DNA from: Symbiodinium natans | Taxonomy: Eukaryota; Sar; Dinophyceae; Suessiales; Symbiodiniaceae | DNA: 30,000 bases | Direction: 5' to 3' | Assembly: GCA_905221605.1 (NCBI GenBank) | Contig: CAJNDS010002177.1 | Coordinates: 427,501-457,500, forward strand | In this document: one piece after another, positions 1 through 10,035 of the stretch | Position numbering within the stretch: position 1 is the first letter of the stretch | How the letters are laid out: each line of letters begins with the position of its first letter | Program-made: the position numbers and the translations under genes | Notes under the pieces: model-generated | Told to the model about the DNA's origin: nothing | The model's database searches: none | Seen by the model: the letters and a program-made list of their open reading frames with translations, nothing else

Positions 1-1074
1 GCTGCAAGGTAGGATACATGGATTTATGTCGGTCTCTTGTTGCAGTCGTTCGTGGCTTTTAATATCGGCATCCAGGAGCTTTCATGGGCTTCTCCCCCTC
101 TCGCCCCCTCTTGTGCTCATAGTTCCCCACTCAGCACATGTGCATGTTGGGGGGTTGTTCCAAAATGTCGGCTCTTCTTGGCATCCCGGCACCTGAAACT
201 TCAATTGAAACTACTATTTGCTTAAGAACCCCGAAATAATAAAGAATCATAACCCTTATATTGCCCTTATAAGGAGCATTATTGTTTATTTGTTTGGGGG
301 TTCTTCAGCAATTACTAGGAAACGTTTTCGTAGAGACAATCCTGGCAGGAAGGCCAAGAGGTGATCGGCCTCGATGATCTGAAGGCCTAGACAGCGCCGA
401 GCTTCACAGGGTCGAGTCTTCTTTCTCTGTTGGTGAGGGGTGGGGGGGGGTCGCGGTAGATTACCGGTCATTACGGTATGACTGTTCGACTCTTTGGGCT
501 GGGGGGGGGTTGGCTTGGTGCGTCGGAGTGTAGAAATCTGTCTGAGATCTTGACAGGAGTAGCCAAGCCCCCCCATGATATTCTCTGAGTCCAGTGATCC
601 GAAAGCTTCGCGAAGCAATGATGCATGGTCCTCATCCCCAAACCCGCTTTTTAAGACCACATCACCTCGAAGAGCCGGGCATGACTCATGGGTACTTTGT
701 GGGAGGAGGAGGAGGAGGGGTGGGTGGGTCTAACTGTATATAATTTGTTAATTCATATTGAATTTAATTTGTTATTAAATTACTTATATTAAAAGTCCTT
801 TTGGCCCTCCACCGGAACTTTATGAACAGCGAACCCTTCCGCCAGGAAGCCATGACACGGCAGAAGCTCCGAAGCTTCATGCACGCGTCGCTGACCTCAA
901 CGATGGGTCAAGGGGCTTGGGCATCAACACTTGGAGCAGGGTTTTCATCTAGGTCAGGTTTATAGCGTTTTTAGGTTTGGGGTCAATGTTTGAAGGGGCT
1001 ACATTGGGGCGCACACTTGTGGTAATTAAGCTTGTCGACATCAAACGGTGAGAAATGGTGCGCCACTCATCGAG
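1..1074. other. No firmly supported gene; unassigned sequence
   Basis: Both strands hold open frames of 40-120 codons here, but none shows a recognisable domain or a convincing splice chain. The first bases (CTGCAAG then GTAGGA) could be the end of an exon and a donor, with an acceptor near 45. A G-rich run lies at 436-450 and a purine-rich (GGA) run at 700-727. An AT-rich stretch covers about 735-800. A + strand frame beginning ATG at 822 reads 47 residues to a stop near 957 and may be an exon of the EF-hand gene downstream, but this is not supported by a motif. Confidence 0.4.
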
Positions 1075-1288
1075 GATGGAAATAGCCACCGACGACATCG
1101 TCACGCTGTTCATGCGGCCTGGCAGCAACCACGTTGTACGTGCGGCTAGGGTGTCGAGTACGCTGTCTAACCGGGCTCCAAGCCTTGTAGGCCCTACCCT
1201 GTAGGCGATGGTGCCCTTCAGGGCCACGGGTTTCTTCAACAGGTGTATCGATGCAGACGGCAGTGGCGACATTACGCTCGACGAATTT
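1075..1288 (+). CDS. EF-hand calcium-binding segment, two exons, partial gene
   Basis: Two exons, 1075-1113 and 1243-1288, join in frame across an intron with a GC donor and a CAACAG acceptor. The product reads ...DDIVTLFMCIDADGSGDITL and then DEF. The loop is a canonical EF-hand: Asp at positions 1 and 3, Ser at 5, Asp at 7, Ile at 8 and Glu at 12. The incoming helix has Phe four residues before the first Asp, as in real EF-hands; this spacing appears only when the GC donor is used. Dinoflagellate voltage-gated channels often carry such C-terminal EF-hands, so this may be the tail of a channel, but no transmembrane exon was found next to it. If the GTG donor after TTT is not used, the frame runs to a stop at 1350. 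Upstream and downstream exons were not identified. Confidence 0.55.
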
Positions 1289-2542
1289 GTGTCTCCTGGC
1301 AAGGCTTGTAGAGGTTGCCGCAAGAACCCCAGGACCCTCCAAGTGGTGGGTTAGTGAATAGAAAATAAAACCCTTTCTCAGATTCCTGGGCAGGATTTGG
1401 ATCAAGGAATTCCGTACAGCTGCTCCGCCCTCAGAAGTAGGCGTGGTCCCAGCAGGAAAGGTTGTGGACGTCCTTTTCTCTTCTATGACCGGACGTTTAA
1501 TCTGCCAAGTTGGTTTTGGTTGAGTGGCGTGAGGTTTAGGATCGCAAGCCATCAGTGTCCGGAATGGTGCACTCTTCTTGTTTGCCCATGAGCCATGGAC
1601 CACCACGGCATCACACCGTTCCGATCTCCCCAGCCTAAACCCCCCAAAATCTGCAGCCACCGAAATCGGACTGAACCAAATATATACATCATCTCATGGT
1701 TGTAAACTTGCAAGCGTACTTCATTGAGAAAAGGATCGTGGTGGCACTTTTGAGACTTTTTTGCAGCCCGTAAGGGGGAAAGCCCACGAAGGATGCTGGG
1801 TCTTATGCAGTTGCAAACCCCTGCTCCAGAGGATCCTGTAACGGTGGCCTGCAATCCCCAAACAAGGGAGGCACTTTGGTCATTCCTCTATATCCCCCTT
1901 GGGAATTGTTTTTTATTTTTGTTCATATAAAACCCAAGAGGACATTTAAAATACAACCTTTATTAAGGCTCTAAGGGGAGTATAGTCCTTAGGTCAACAC
2001 ATCTTGTGGCCCCATCGTCTGCCAACAGCTGTAAGCTCAGAACACCACCGGAGCTTGCGCGCTTGGTACATCCAAGCGCCCAAGTCAGCTCCTGTTGCAT
2101 GATCACCAAAGACTTTTGAGACCCCAGAGTTATGTAAATGTCACACTGCGCACGATTTGTGGGATGCCTTGTGGTTGGGCGGGAAACATGGAGCAGAGGT
2201 TAGAGCAAGACAACTATTGACCTGCAAGCATTCTAAAGCCATCCCAGGCCCAATCCATAATCACTGAAGCCTTCGCATCTCAGGTACGGCTGTATGAACC
2301 TGGCTGGTCCAGCGAAAGGCCTCCAAGTTGTTCCGCGGCCTTTTTGGACTTTGAGCTTCGGAGGGGAGCGGGGGTGTGAGGGGGGGGGGGGGGGGGGGAC
2401 ATAATGAAGAAGCAGACGATCCTTGTGGGCTAGTTTTCAAGAAAAACATAGCTAGGAGCTGACTGGCAGCAGCTGTGCATTATGGTGCAGTAGAGGGACA
2501 GAAAGTTGAATCCCGACACACACACACACACACACATGCCAG
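1289..2542. other. Unassigned; homopolymer and dinucleotide tracts
   Basis: All three + frames and several - frames stay open for 40-50 codons around 1370-1510, so an open frame alone is not evidence here. A - strand set (1672-1835, 1372-1501, 949-1193) has agreeing phases but would enclose the opposite-strand EF-hand exon in an intron, so it is not called. A poly-G run sits at about 2380-2398 and a (CA)n tract at about 2514-2536, just before the next gene's first supported exon. Confidence 0.4.
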
Positions 2543-3967
2543 TGGTTCCAAGGCAAGGATGGGCTATGAGAGCACCATCATACGCAAAGAGATCAAAGCC
2601 CTGCGGGACGATATGCGCCCTCGAAAGCAACGAGAAGACGCTGTCGCGTTGGACATGGGCAAAAGCCCATCATGACCCATACGACTTCGGGTGCTTCAAA
2701 GTTGTTCTTAGGGACCCCTAAACCCTAAACTGCCCTAAACCCTAAACCCTGTGTAGGCATTCAAAACCGGGCCTGGGTCAACGCATGAGGCTATGGGATA
2801 CAACGCGCAAGATACAGCCACGCACGATGGTCGAATGTGTTCGTGAGTGCACATCCATATAAATGGGGTTTAGGGTTTAGGGTTAAGTAGTGGCCAAAAT
2901 CACCACCAGTAGTACATCCACACATTCAAGCAATGGGGTCTTTAAACAGCACCCTCCTGCGAAAGGCACTTGCGGAGTAACCGATGCCCCGTTTGAGAAG
3001 CTCTGCGTTTTTTGCTTTGGAGGAGGCCCCATGTTGCGCGTCACAGTGTTTGAGTCTACGCGGAAGGGTGTGAGGATTGGTGGGCATCGAACCATCGGCT
3101 CAGCGCAGTCTCCCTTCATAATCTCAGAATTACAACAGGCTGTGTTTGTGCACACGGGCTCAAGCGTGGGGGTCTTCATGTGCATGATCGGAGACTGGCT
3201 GACGTTTTCAGTTGCAGTTAAAGCGCTCTCCACCGGAGCCACTGTAAAGGAATCTGTAAATGCAAAGCAAGAATCCCAAACCCTAACTCGCCATAAACGC
3301 ACGGATGTCTAGGTGGGCTGCTCATAGTCCCACCCCTAAGCTTAGAGATGCTTTGGAATCTGTTTCTATTCTGGGTACTCTAGTTCCTCAGAATCAGCTG
3401 AGATTATGATTGTTGCTAGGGCTCCAGGTTCAGTATAGTAAGGCCTACACCCTAAACCCGAAACCCGAAACCCGAAACCCTAAACCCTAAACCCTAAACC
3501 CTAAACCCTAAACCCGTCCCTTGTGAACAACCAAGGCGCAAGCTGAACAAGACCCTCGAAGCGCAGAACATTGGCAGTGGCGGAGCTGGCGTTTAGGGTT
3601 TAGGGTTTAGGGTTTATGTTTTAGGGTTTAGGGTTTAGGGTTTAGGGTTTAGGGTTTAGAGTTTAGGGTTAAGTAGGTGTTGGAAGGTTTGAAGCTTGAA
3701 GTGTGCTCCAGCATTTTGGGTTCGCAGGAAAGGGTCCATCCAGGGGAGGGATGACATCGGGTACCTAGCCCTATGGAAGCGCCGCCTAAACCCGTCCGAT
3801 GATCTAGAATACTAGCTATTGGAGACCCTTTATCTTTGGGCTAGAAACCCTAAACCCTAAACCCTAAACCCTAAACCCTAAACCCTAAACCCTGAAGTGA
3901 CAAACAGATGTTCTTTGTTGTTGCGCGCTTGGTTGGAAAGGCGGCGAAACAGCAATTTGGAAGCTAG
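2543..3967 (+). CDS. Unknown protein, four exons, telomere-like arrays in introns
   Basis: Not recognised. Four + strand exons agree in phase: 2543 (or an ATG at 2559) to 2642 or 2651; 2757-2842; 3536-3590; and 3908 to about 3931-3967. The first is strongly charged (RKEIKALRDDMRPRKQRED). The second reads GPGSTHEAMGYNAQD and ends at a consensus GTGAGT donor. The third reads RKLNKTLEAQ and ends at GTTTAGGG, so the telomere-like repeat itself supplies the donor. The fourth reads MFFVVARLVGKAAKQQF, hydrophobic then basic, and meets TAG at 3965 unless an internal donor is used. C-rich arrays end 6, 20 and 14 bp before exons two, three and four, and G-rich arrays follow each of them. Exon choice was made by hand from several options; the first boundary and the end are least certain. 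Confidence 0.45.
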
Positions 3968-4047
3968 GGTTCACACTTCAGGGCTCAGGGCTCAGGTCTT
4001 AGGGTTTAGGATTTAGGGTTTAGGGTTTAGGGTTTAGGGTTTAGGGG
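2716..4047. repeat. Three inverted pairs of telomere-like arrays around short exons
   Basis: C-rich arrays (CCCTAAA) lie at 2716-2750, 3450-3515 and 3845-3893. G-rich arrays (TTTAGGG) lie at 2865-2884, 3591-3670 and about 3979-4047. They alternate C-rich, gap, G-rich, with gaps of about 114, 75 and 85 bp, and each gap contains a candidate + strand exon. The array at 3450 includes three CCCGAAA variants. The 3591 array is about eleven units long and nearly perfect. Both orientations alternate within 1.3 kb, so these are interstitial arrays and not a chromosome end. Confidence 0.9.
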
Positions 4048-4176
4048 CGGGTGAACCATAATGGCTCCTCAGAGCCCATCTTGGCTTTGCACAGTTTTGA
4101 TAGACTAGTGTAGCCTGCGCACAGCTGCTTCCACAGCCTGGAACAGGTACCAAGCAGCTGTTTCCACAAAATACAG

Positions 4177-4937
4177 GAGCCTCAGCAGCTCGGTGGTGCT
4201 TCTCACGTGTGTGTTCCTGCGTTCCTGACGTAAGGTGTGGCCCGACTTCGAGAGATTCCAGCCATGATGTCAGAGTTTGGCGGGGCAGTCCGAGTTTAGT
4301 GATCGAAGGAACCTCAAGTTTGGAGGGGGAATCTTCTGGTTCGCTGGTATTCCCAGGTGCGCTTTGCTTCAAATCTTCATCCTGCATCCTCCGTCCTCTG
4401 GACTTGAGTTGAGCCAGTCTTCCGACCCATTGCCCAAGGCATAGGGCAGCATGCCGATGGACCTGAAGTGACACCTGTAGAAAGAGAAGTTTGCAATATG
4501 AAGACACTACTGCTCAACTGTGATCGTCATCGCTTGGGCACTGATTATGAGAGCCTTTAGGTGGCCCAGTCTCAGAGGTGGCACCACAAGGGTTCATGCA
4601 TGCAGTTGGCTTTGTCCCATGAGTTCCGCCAGGACTCTCCGAGGTTGACGATTCATCTTTGCGTGTATTTACGGGGGAGCAGGGCTTTGGAGAGGTCATA
4701 GCCCAGCGCGGCCTAATCGCAGCTTCGTTGTCTCGCCGCTACCGTTTCCCCTTGAGGGATCTGAAGTAGGCTTTCTACAGCCAGACGGTCTCATACGTGG
4801 CGATCGACATCAACCTTCAAAGGTCGAGAGTGCTGGTGTGATCTCAGGACGCTTGTGAATTGTTCGAACAGGTGATGCCGCTGGCCTCCAGACCCCAGCT
4901 AGACGCAGCTCGAATGCTTTCGCTTACCTTATTCTGA
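4177..4937 (+). CDS. Tentative continuation exons, + strand, unknown protein
   Basis: A phase-compatible chain could extend the upstream gene: 4177-4206 (acceptor AAATACAG, donor CAC/GTGTGT), 4357-4392 (acceptor GGTATTCCCAG), 4561-4694, 4781-4835 (very good acceptor GGCTTTCTACAG; reads QTVSYVAIDINLQRSRVL) and 4899-4937 (LDAARMLSLTLF then TGA). An alternative is that 4848-4937 is one exon reading DACELFEQVMPLASRPQL onward in the same frame. The - strand is also open with good-looking splice signals (for example an exon 4207-4474), so strand is decided mainly by the + orientation of every better-supported gene in the window. Treat as a lead only. Confidence 0.25.
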
Positions 4938-5236
4938 CTGTGCCCTTTCTCGGGTTGGCATGGCAGCACCTCATCCGGCATCCCATGAATAAACTGGGAG
5001 CGTTGGTCATGGATCTGTGGTTTGGCAGATTGCGCAAGCCAGCCTCGAGGATCGTCCCATGGGGTGTGCCTGGCATGTCGCACCTTTTACCATGCTGAAG
5101 GTCCGTCACATTCGGTCACCCCACGAAGATTGCTGGAGAACCGTTTGGAAACATCGCTTTTTCTTTGATTCTTGCGCCTGAACCCTGAAGTTGAACTTAA
5201 ACACGCTACTACCCTGCATACCCTTTCTCTGGTCAG

Positions 5237-5779
5237 CTCAGGGTGTGTGAATAGCATCGAAGCACAGACGTTCCACGATGTGCTTGGCCCCCAGCGACCC
5301 GAGGCTGAAGAGGTGACTTTTCCGAAGCCCCTGTGGCCAAAAGGCCACAGAATCCCACATGTTTAGTGGCAGGTGAAGAGGTGCCTGGCTGCGGTTCTTG
5401 TCATCTTGTCGTATTGCATGTGTACTGAGTGTTGTTCCAATCGGCCGAGATCTTGGGCAGTAATGAACTTCGCAATGTTAATATTCGTTGGTCCTTTGAA
5501 AGTGCCCCAGCCGGATGGCCAAGATTCTCTCGTACTCATGAAGTGGATTGCGGGCGGCTTGCTTGGGTTAAGTTTGACGGTTCAAGCGGCTTGCCATATT
5601 CGTAGTAGTGGCATATGTGTCCCAAAATGAGCAGGGGATGCCCAGGTATGTCCAAAAATAACAGACAGAGTCCTTATTATGGCAACCTGCAAGAAGGGCC
5701 ATATGTAGGCTTTGCGTGGTTCAGGGAGACTGCGCCATCAGGAAGTGATCACCAAGTCTTGACCATATCATGCAGCTAG
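5237..5779 (+). CDS. Tentative small membrane-type protein, 3-4 exons, partial
   Basis: Not recognised. Segment 5237 (or 5242) to 5312 reads CVNSIEAQTFHDVLGPQRPE and ends GAG/GTGACT. Segment 5373-5459, or one continuous exon to 5566, begins VKRCLAAVLVILSYCMC and contains two hydrophobic stretches, the second being MKWIAGGLLG. Segment 5665-5779 reads QSPYYGNLQEGPYVGFAWFR and ends at TAG. Phases agree if 5566/5567 is a GT donor and 5665 follows an AACAG acceptor. Introns would be only about 50-100 bp, short compared with the neighbouring genes, which weakens the model. No known domain was seen. Confidence 0.3.
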
Positions 5780-5870
5780 GGACGGCGAGAGCCATGACTG
5801 AACCAGCCTCTTCTTGCGGAGACCACGTTTGTATCCTCTCGCTGAGTTCAGCTTTCATGGCGCGCGTTCC

Positions 5871-5943
5871 AACCCTACACCCTACACCCTAAGCCCTACA
5901 CTCTCGACCCTAAACCTCTTTCTAGGGTTTAGGGTTTAGGGTT
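5871..5943. repeat. Telomere-like inverted repeat without an exon between
   Basis: A degenerate C-rich array (CCCTACA, CCCTAAG, CCCTAAA; 5871-5915) is followed after about 7 bp by a G-rich array (5923-5943). It is the only tight head-to-head pair in the window with nothing between its arms, so it can form a short hairpin. The frame that follows (5944 onward, PSSPVIIGRPPLKPRIAG) is open for about 40 codons but is not supported as a gene. Confidence 0.85.
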
Positions 5944-6101
5944 CGTGCCTTCTAGTCCGGTAATCATTGGGAGACCGCCGTTGAAGCCGAGAATTGCAGG
6001 CAGCCGACCCACCAGTGCTCAGCCGAATCAAATGTCGTGTGGCAGTTGGCATGTACATGTACTGTTGCATATTATGATCGATTATGTACTGTACATGATG
6101 C

Positions 6102-6103
6102 AC

Positions 6104-6145
<42 letters not shown>

Positions 6146-6146
6146 A
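6102..6146. repeat. (TA)n(GT)n microsatellite
   Basis: Alternating TA passes directly into alternating GT. The peptides read through it (YIYIYIYVCVCVC) are repeat artefacts. The flanks, about 6147-6637, hold no supported gene, although several 60-120 codon frames are open on both strands. Confidence 0.9.
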
Positions 6147-6631
6147 TTCACTAGTATTTATTCAGATGCTTGTCTGTTTACATCTTGTTTTACAAACATT
6201 GTGTTTAATACATGTATGATGTGCGTATTCAGCATAGGACTCTTAGCCGATGGACTGGGGGATACTTTCGGGAAGAGCGTTTCCTTTTTTAGGATTGTGC
6301 GCCTTTGACTTGAATCAGAGAAGAAGGTGTTCCTGGTCAGCCAAGATGTGAGCAATATGAAGCCTGCAGATGAACAGAAAAGTAGCAAGGCGTGCTCCAA
6401 GTTCAACCCTAAAGGGCCTAGACCCCTGAACCCAAGACCACGCCTCAGCATTGGCTCAAATCTCGCAGATGTTCGATGTATGGCACTGCTATCTGCACAC
6501 CTACGCAGCGAAAACAAAAACGACGCGCGTGCTGGCGTGGAGTGCGTAGAGCATCACACGTAAATAACTTCCCTGGGTTTGGGCTTTGATCCCGGGTTGC
6601 AAGCACACAGGCCATTGAGCCGACGCCCCGA

Positions 6632-6641
6632 GCCGCCATGG
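6632..6641 (+). promoter_or_regulatory. Strong translation-initiation context (GCCGCCATGG)
   Basis: The sequence upstream of the ATG at 6638 matches the eukaryotic consensus initiation context at -6 to +4. It decides the start of the eight-exon gene, because the next exon joins in frame only with this reading frame. Confidence 0.55.
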
Positions 6642-9482
6642 ATCAAGAGTTTCCAGAGATACTGGATGATCAAGACAGTATGGGAGAGTCTGGTGAAGGT
6701 CTGTTTGCGAGGCTGGGATGCTCAGGTGATTGCCCTTGCACTGCTGCATCATCTGAAGCATGTCCCGTTTAGACGCAGCCCAATCGGAGTCGGATTCGGT
6801 GAGCTCATCACTAAAGGCTTTATTCTGCTCCCCTTCTTGTAGATCAGCCAAGTCGATACCATGCTCATTGGCACTCACACAATGCTGGATTTGCTTGCTG
6901 GCGTACTACAGGCTTCAGCAGGCTCCCTAGAGCAGTCTGACTTAATTCCATGGCTGGTCCTTGGAGGCTTAAACCCAGACTGTGAGAATGTAAGCGAAGT
7001 CTATCCCAGGCCCAGTTGGCACCGGCTTCTCCAGGCAGGGGGATGCAGCGCCCAAATGGTCCCCTTGTAGAGCACCGCCCCCTCCCCTCCCCAAAAAAAG
7101 AAGTCATAGCATAGTGGTCGCGCCTGTTCGAGGTCCCCACCACCAACTCAGCTGTTTAGCGGTTAGGGCTTAAAGGCCTCAAGGTGCAAGGTCACCACTC
7201 GTATTCTGAACCTCAACCCCTCATCTCACGCTGGGGCTTCTAAGTTTAGTAGGTTCGAGTTCCAAGTGTTCCTCACATTTCCCGAAAGAAAGCACCACTC
7301 TTTGCGAATCCGAGCCTGTGTCAGATTGAGTTCGCCAAGCAGAACGAGCTATTTGAAGCGATGAGCACGCAGATGATGGCGACACTGAAGGAGCTGCAGT
7401 GCATCTGGCGCAGCGTGTGGACATGTCCTCAAAGTTAATCTTCGGGGCCATTGAGACCCATAACTTGTACTGAACGTTCACCGATAGGTGAAAGGGAGCC
7501 TCTGGTCGCAGCAACCCGTGGGTCGCGGGGGAAATCAAGAAAGCAAAGCCTGTCCTTTGCTTGGGGTTCGTTTACATTCCACAAAAATCCCGGAGATTAA
7601 GAAGAGTGCAGGGACATGGGTTCGGGGGGTGGCATTGCAACCTGCAGAAGTCCTCTGCGCTGACTAGTGACTAGTTGACGGAGACTTCGCCACTTTGGCG
7701 CAGACCCTCTCAACCGTCTTCCCTGTTCTTAGCCCCCCTTCATCAGCGCGCAAATGTAGCAACGCGACAAAGAACACATTGCCGCCAGAACCAGTTCGAA
7801 TGTACCAGGCGAAGGGTTGAGACACCCAGAAAACAGGCCACGCTACCCTAATCCCTGAACCCTAAACCCTAAACCCTAAACGTCCCAGGAGACCCTCCAA
7901 GAGGAGTTGGCGTTGAAGAGCCCCCTGGGATTGCATCATCGGGGTGGCGCGGCCATGCGGCACGTGAGGCGTGGCCCTACACATAAGGCCCCTGACAAAT
8001 CCTAAAGGGTTTAGGGTTTATAGGGTTTAGGGTTCAGGGCTTAGGGTCTCATATGTCATAAGTCTTTCTTGAAGCAACGCCCGCTTTGAACCATGCAATT
8101 CAGCATCCCTTTAGAATTCTTCTTAAGCTGGCTATACGAGGCATGGCATGGCGGAAGAGGATTGTTCTCTTGATCCTCTGAAACCCAAGTTCCTGAATGC
8201 TCTGAAGCGGAAGCCCATAGTCCCAACCCAGTGCAGTTCTTTTACTTTCAGTGAATGCCGGGCTTGTCGCGTTTAGGGATGCTGGGCTCTGGGCGAACGT
8301 ATAGGCTCCGTAACATACCATCATTCAGAGAACCCGCCCATATACCATTGAGTGGCTTCGCCTTGGGCCCGGCAACGCCAGGACAGACGTAGACGCTGGC
8401 AGTCCCAGTAAGCTGTCGAAGGCCGCTGGGCGCGATGCCAGGCTTGAAGGGTTTTGGGCCCTGCGCTGCGCATTCGTGGTCCGAAGATTTGGGCGGTAGA
8501 TATCGAGGTGGTTGCACTCGGACTTCGCACAGTGGCACACCAGGTTTCCTTCATGTTCGGGCTGCTTCCTTGGGTTTAACGTGAGTGCCCGAATTGAAGC
8601 GGTCAGCATCGAGGTTGGAGGTCCACAAACAAACCTCCACCTCGAGGCCCCATTATGCAAGCCTACACCCCAAACCCGAAACCCCAAACCCTAAACCCTA
8701 AACCCCAAACCCCAAACCCCACACCCTAAACCCCAAACCCTAGATGTCCCACCCCCGAGCCCAGGTCATATCCGGGCACTCGGCAGACTCCTTGGGCGTC
8801 CAGTCCCTGCCTTTGGGGCGCCTCGGCTGCGTGCGCGCGAGTGCAGTGCCTTCAAAACCTAAGCCTTGAACTGCTTGGGTCGAAGGCCAGTCTGATTCGG
8901 GTTTAGGGCTTAGTTTAGGTTTGAGGGTTTAGGGTTTAGGGTTTAGGGTTTGGGGTTTAGGGTTTGGGGTTTGGGGCTTGGGGCTTAGGGCTTCGGGTTT
9001 AGGGTTTAGGGTTTACAAAGTTTAGGGATGCGACAGAGCGCGCAGATGGCCGAGCAGTCGGTTCAGGGACCCTGAAGGATTTTGATTCTTCGCTTCGAGG
9101 TTCGCGCGTGCGGCGTTGATGATTGTAGCGTTTTGGGCAAGCTTTGAGTTGGGGACAATGGCCCCGCAAGACTCACCCTTAGATGATGCCACCCTAGACA
9201 TCCATGGGTGTAGGAAGCGTTGCAGTCGAAGCTAAAAGAAACTCTCGTCCTATGTTATTGTTGGGCCGATGAAGATATCAGGAGTTCTGAAGAGCGTTGA
9301 GAGGACACCTCATTGAATTGTCATGTTTGGGCACCCTGGCCTTAAGATATCTGATGTGTATCTGCATGTACTTAGTTACTTCACAAGAACTTGAGAAGCT
9401 CGGCAACGAGCCCGTAAGGGTTGAAATTCATGTCCCCAGCACCACCTACGCCTTTTGTCAGAGCAAGTCTAGCGCGCAATGA
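6638..9482 (+). CDS. Complete eight-exon gene, unknown 167-residue acidic/coiled-coil protein
   Basis: Exons: 6638-6725, 6922-6989, 7325-7414, 7889-7963, 8765-8830, 9226-9295, 9388-9413 and 9462-9482. They total 504 nt, 167 codons plus TGA, and every junction keeps phase. The ATG sits in GCCGCCATGG, an ideal initiation context. All introns are GT-AG, several with strong donors (GTAAGC, GTGAGG, GTAAGG), and the last acceptor follows a pyrimidine-rich tract (CCTTTTGTCAG). The N-terminus is acidic (MDQEFPEILDDQDSMGESGE). Exons 3-4 are helical, with coiled-coil-like character (IEFAKQNELFEAMSTQMMAT, then ETLQEELALK). Exon 6 contains CYCWADEDIRSSEE and the tail is SKSSAQ. No transmembrane segment, signal peptide or known domain was recognised. 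Exons 4 and 5 are flanked by telomere-like arrays. Function unknown; the exon structure is the strong part of this call. Confidence 0.68.
7845..9027. repeat. Two inverted pairs of telomere-like arrays around exons 4 and 5
   Basis: C-rich arrays at 7845-7881 and 8661-8742; G-rich arrays at 8006-8047 and 8899-9027. The first pair encloses exon 7889-7963, the second encloses exon 8765-8830. The 8661 array mixes CCCTAAA, CCCCAAA and CCCGAAA, and the facing 8899 array mixes TTTAGGG, TTTGGGG and TTCGGG forms, so the two arms share variants. The array at 8661 begins with nearly the same bases as the one at 3444 (GCCTACACCC followed by AAACCCGAAACCC), which suggests a common ancestor. Confidence 0.88.
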
Positions 9483-10035
9483 GTACCATTCACTGCTCAA
9501 GTCGTCCAGTGCTATCAACGTGCCGTGAGGATGAAGTACGCGTCAGTCCCTTGCCTGCAAAAGTTGTCAGGGCTCCAGAACTCGTTGGCACTTGGGAAAA
9601 ATGCAGACAACAAACACCATGGATGCATGTCAGCCCGCAGCTAGTCCTTGGGGAATTGTGCAGTGCCTTGTGGAATTGCGTTTTCAGGCATTTGAGGGGC
9701 CATGAAGTTGTGCAAGTGTCAAAATTGTTTGCGAGCACCCCCAAGCCCTCCGAGGTGTGTATATGTGTATGTACATATATATTTATGTGCTTATTTGTTG
9801 AGGCTTTGTTTAATTGATTACTTTCTGCTATATATATATATATATATATATATTTATTTATTTATTTATTTAAGATGTGTAAGTACATGTGTAAAAATTT
9901 CCATCTGTACATACGTGCGTACTTGCACATGTACACACTCATATACAATATATATATATATATATATATATATGCTCGCCCCCCCCCCCATGATCCACAC
10001 ATTTGGCCTCGGGAAGGCTGCTTTTGGGAGGGGCG
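9483..10035. repeat. Gene 3' flank with (TA)n, (TTTA)n and poly-C tracts
   Basis: Downstream of the stop an open frame continues to about 9817 on the + strand, but it has no motif and runs into simple repeats. Tracts: TA then TTTA repeats at 9829-9872, TA repeats at 9948-9973 and a C run at about 9978-9988. No gene is supported. Confidence 0.8.

Noticed and set aside
949-1835. Three-exon - strand gene (1672-1835, 1372-1501, 949-1193) with agreeing phases
   Set aside because: Three + frames are equally open over 1370-1510, no domain is visible, and the model would place the opposite-strand EF-hand exon inside an intron of about 180 bp.
2716-4047. A chromosome end (telomere)
   Set aside because: Arrays are short, alternate in orientation and are embedded in unique sequence on both sides, so they are interstitial.
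4207-5083. - strand exons with good splice signals (acceptor CTTTCTACAG at 4475; donor AAG/GTAAGC at 4928)
   Set aside because: The + strand has a competing phase-consistent chain across the same bases, and better-supported neighbours are all on the + strand. Left unresolved; not called.
6734-6884. - strand acidic frame (GIDLADLQEGEQNKAFSDEL) with a possible GC donor
   Set aside because: It lies exactly within intron 1 of the eight-exon + strand gene, whose start context and phases are stronger.
8319-8412. - strand 94 bp frame (VYVCPGVAGPKAKPLNGIW) with good acceptor and GTATGT donor
   Set aside because: It falls within an intron of the + strand gene and no adjacent - strand exon was found; the resemblance to a repeated NG-containing dinoflagellate domain is only by eye.
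9479-9817. 112-codon + strand frame starting at the stop of the eight-exon gene
   Set aside because: It overlaps the stop codon, has no motif and runs into microsatellite DNA; more likely 3' untranslated or intergenic.
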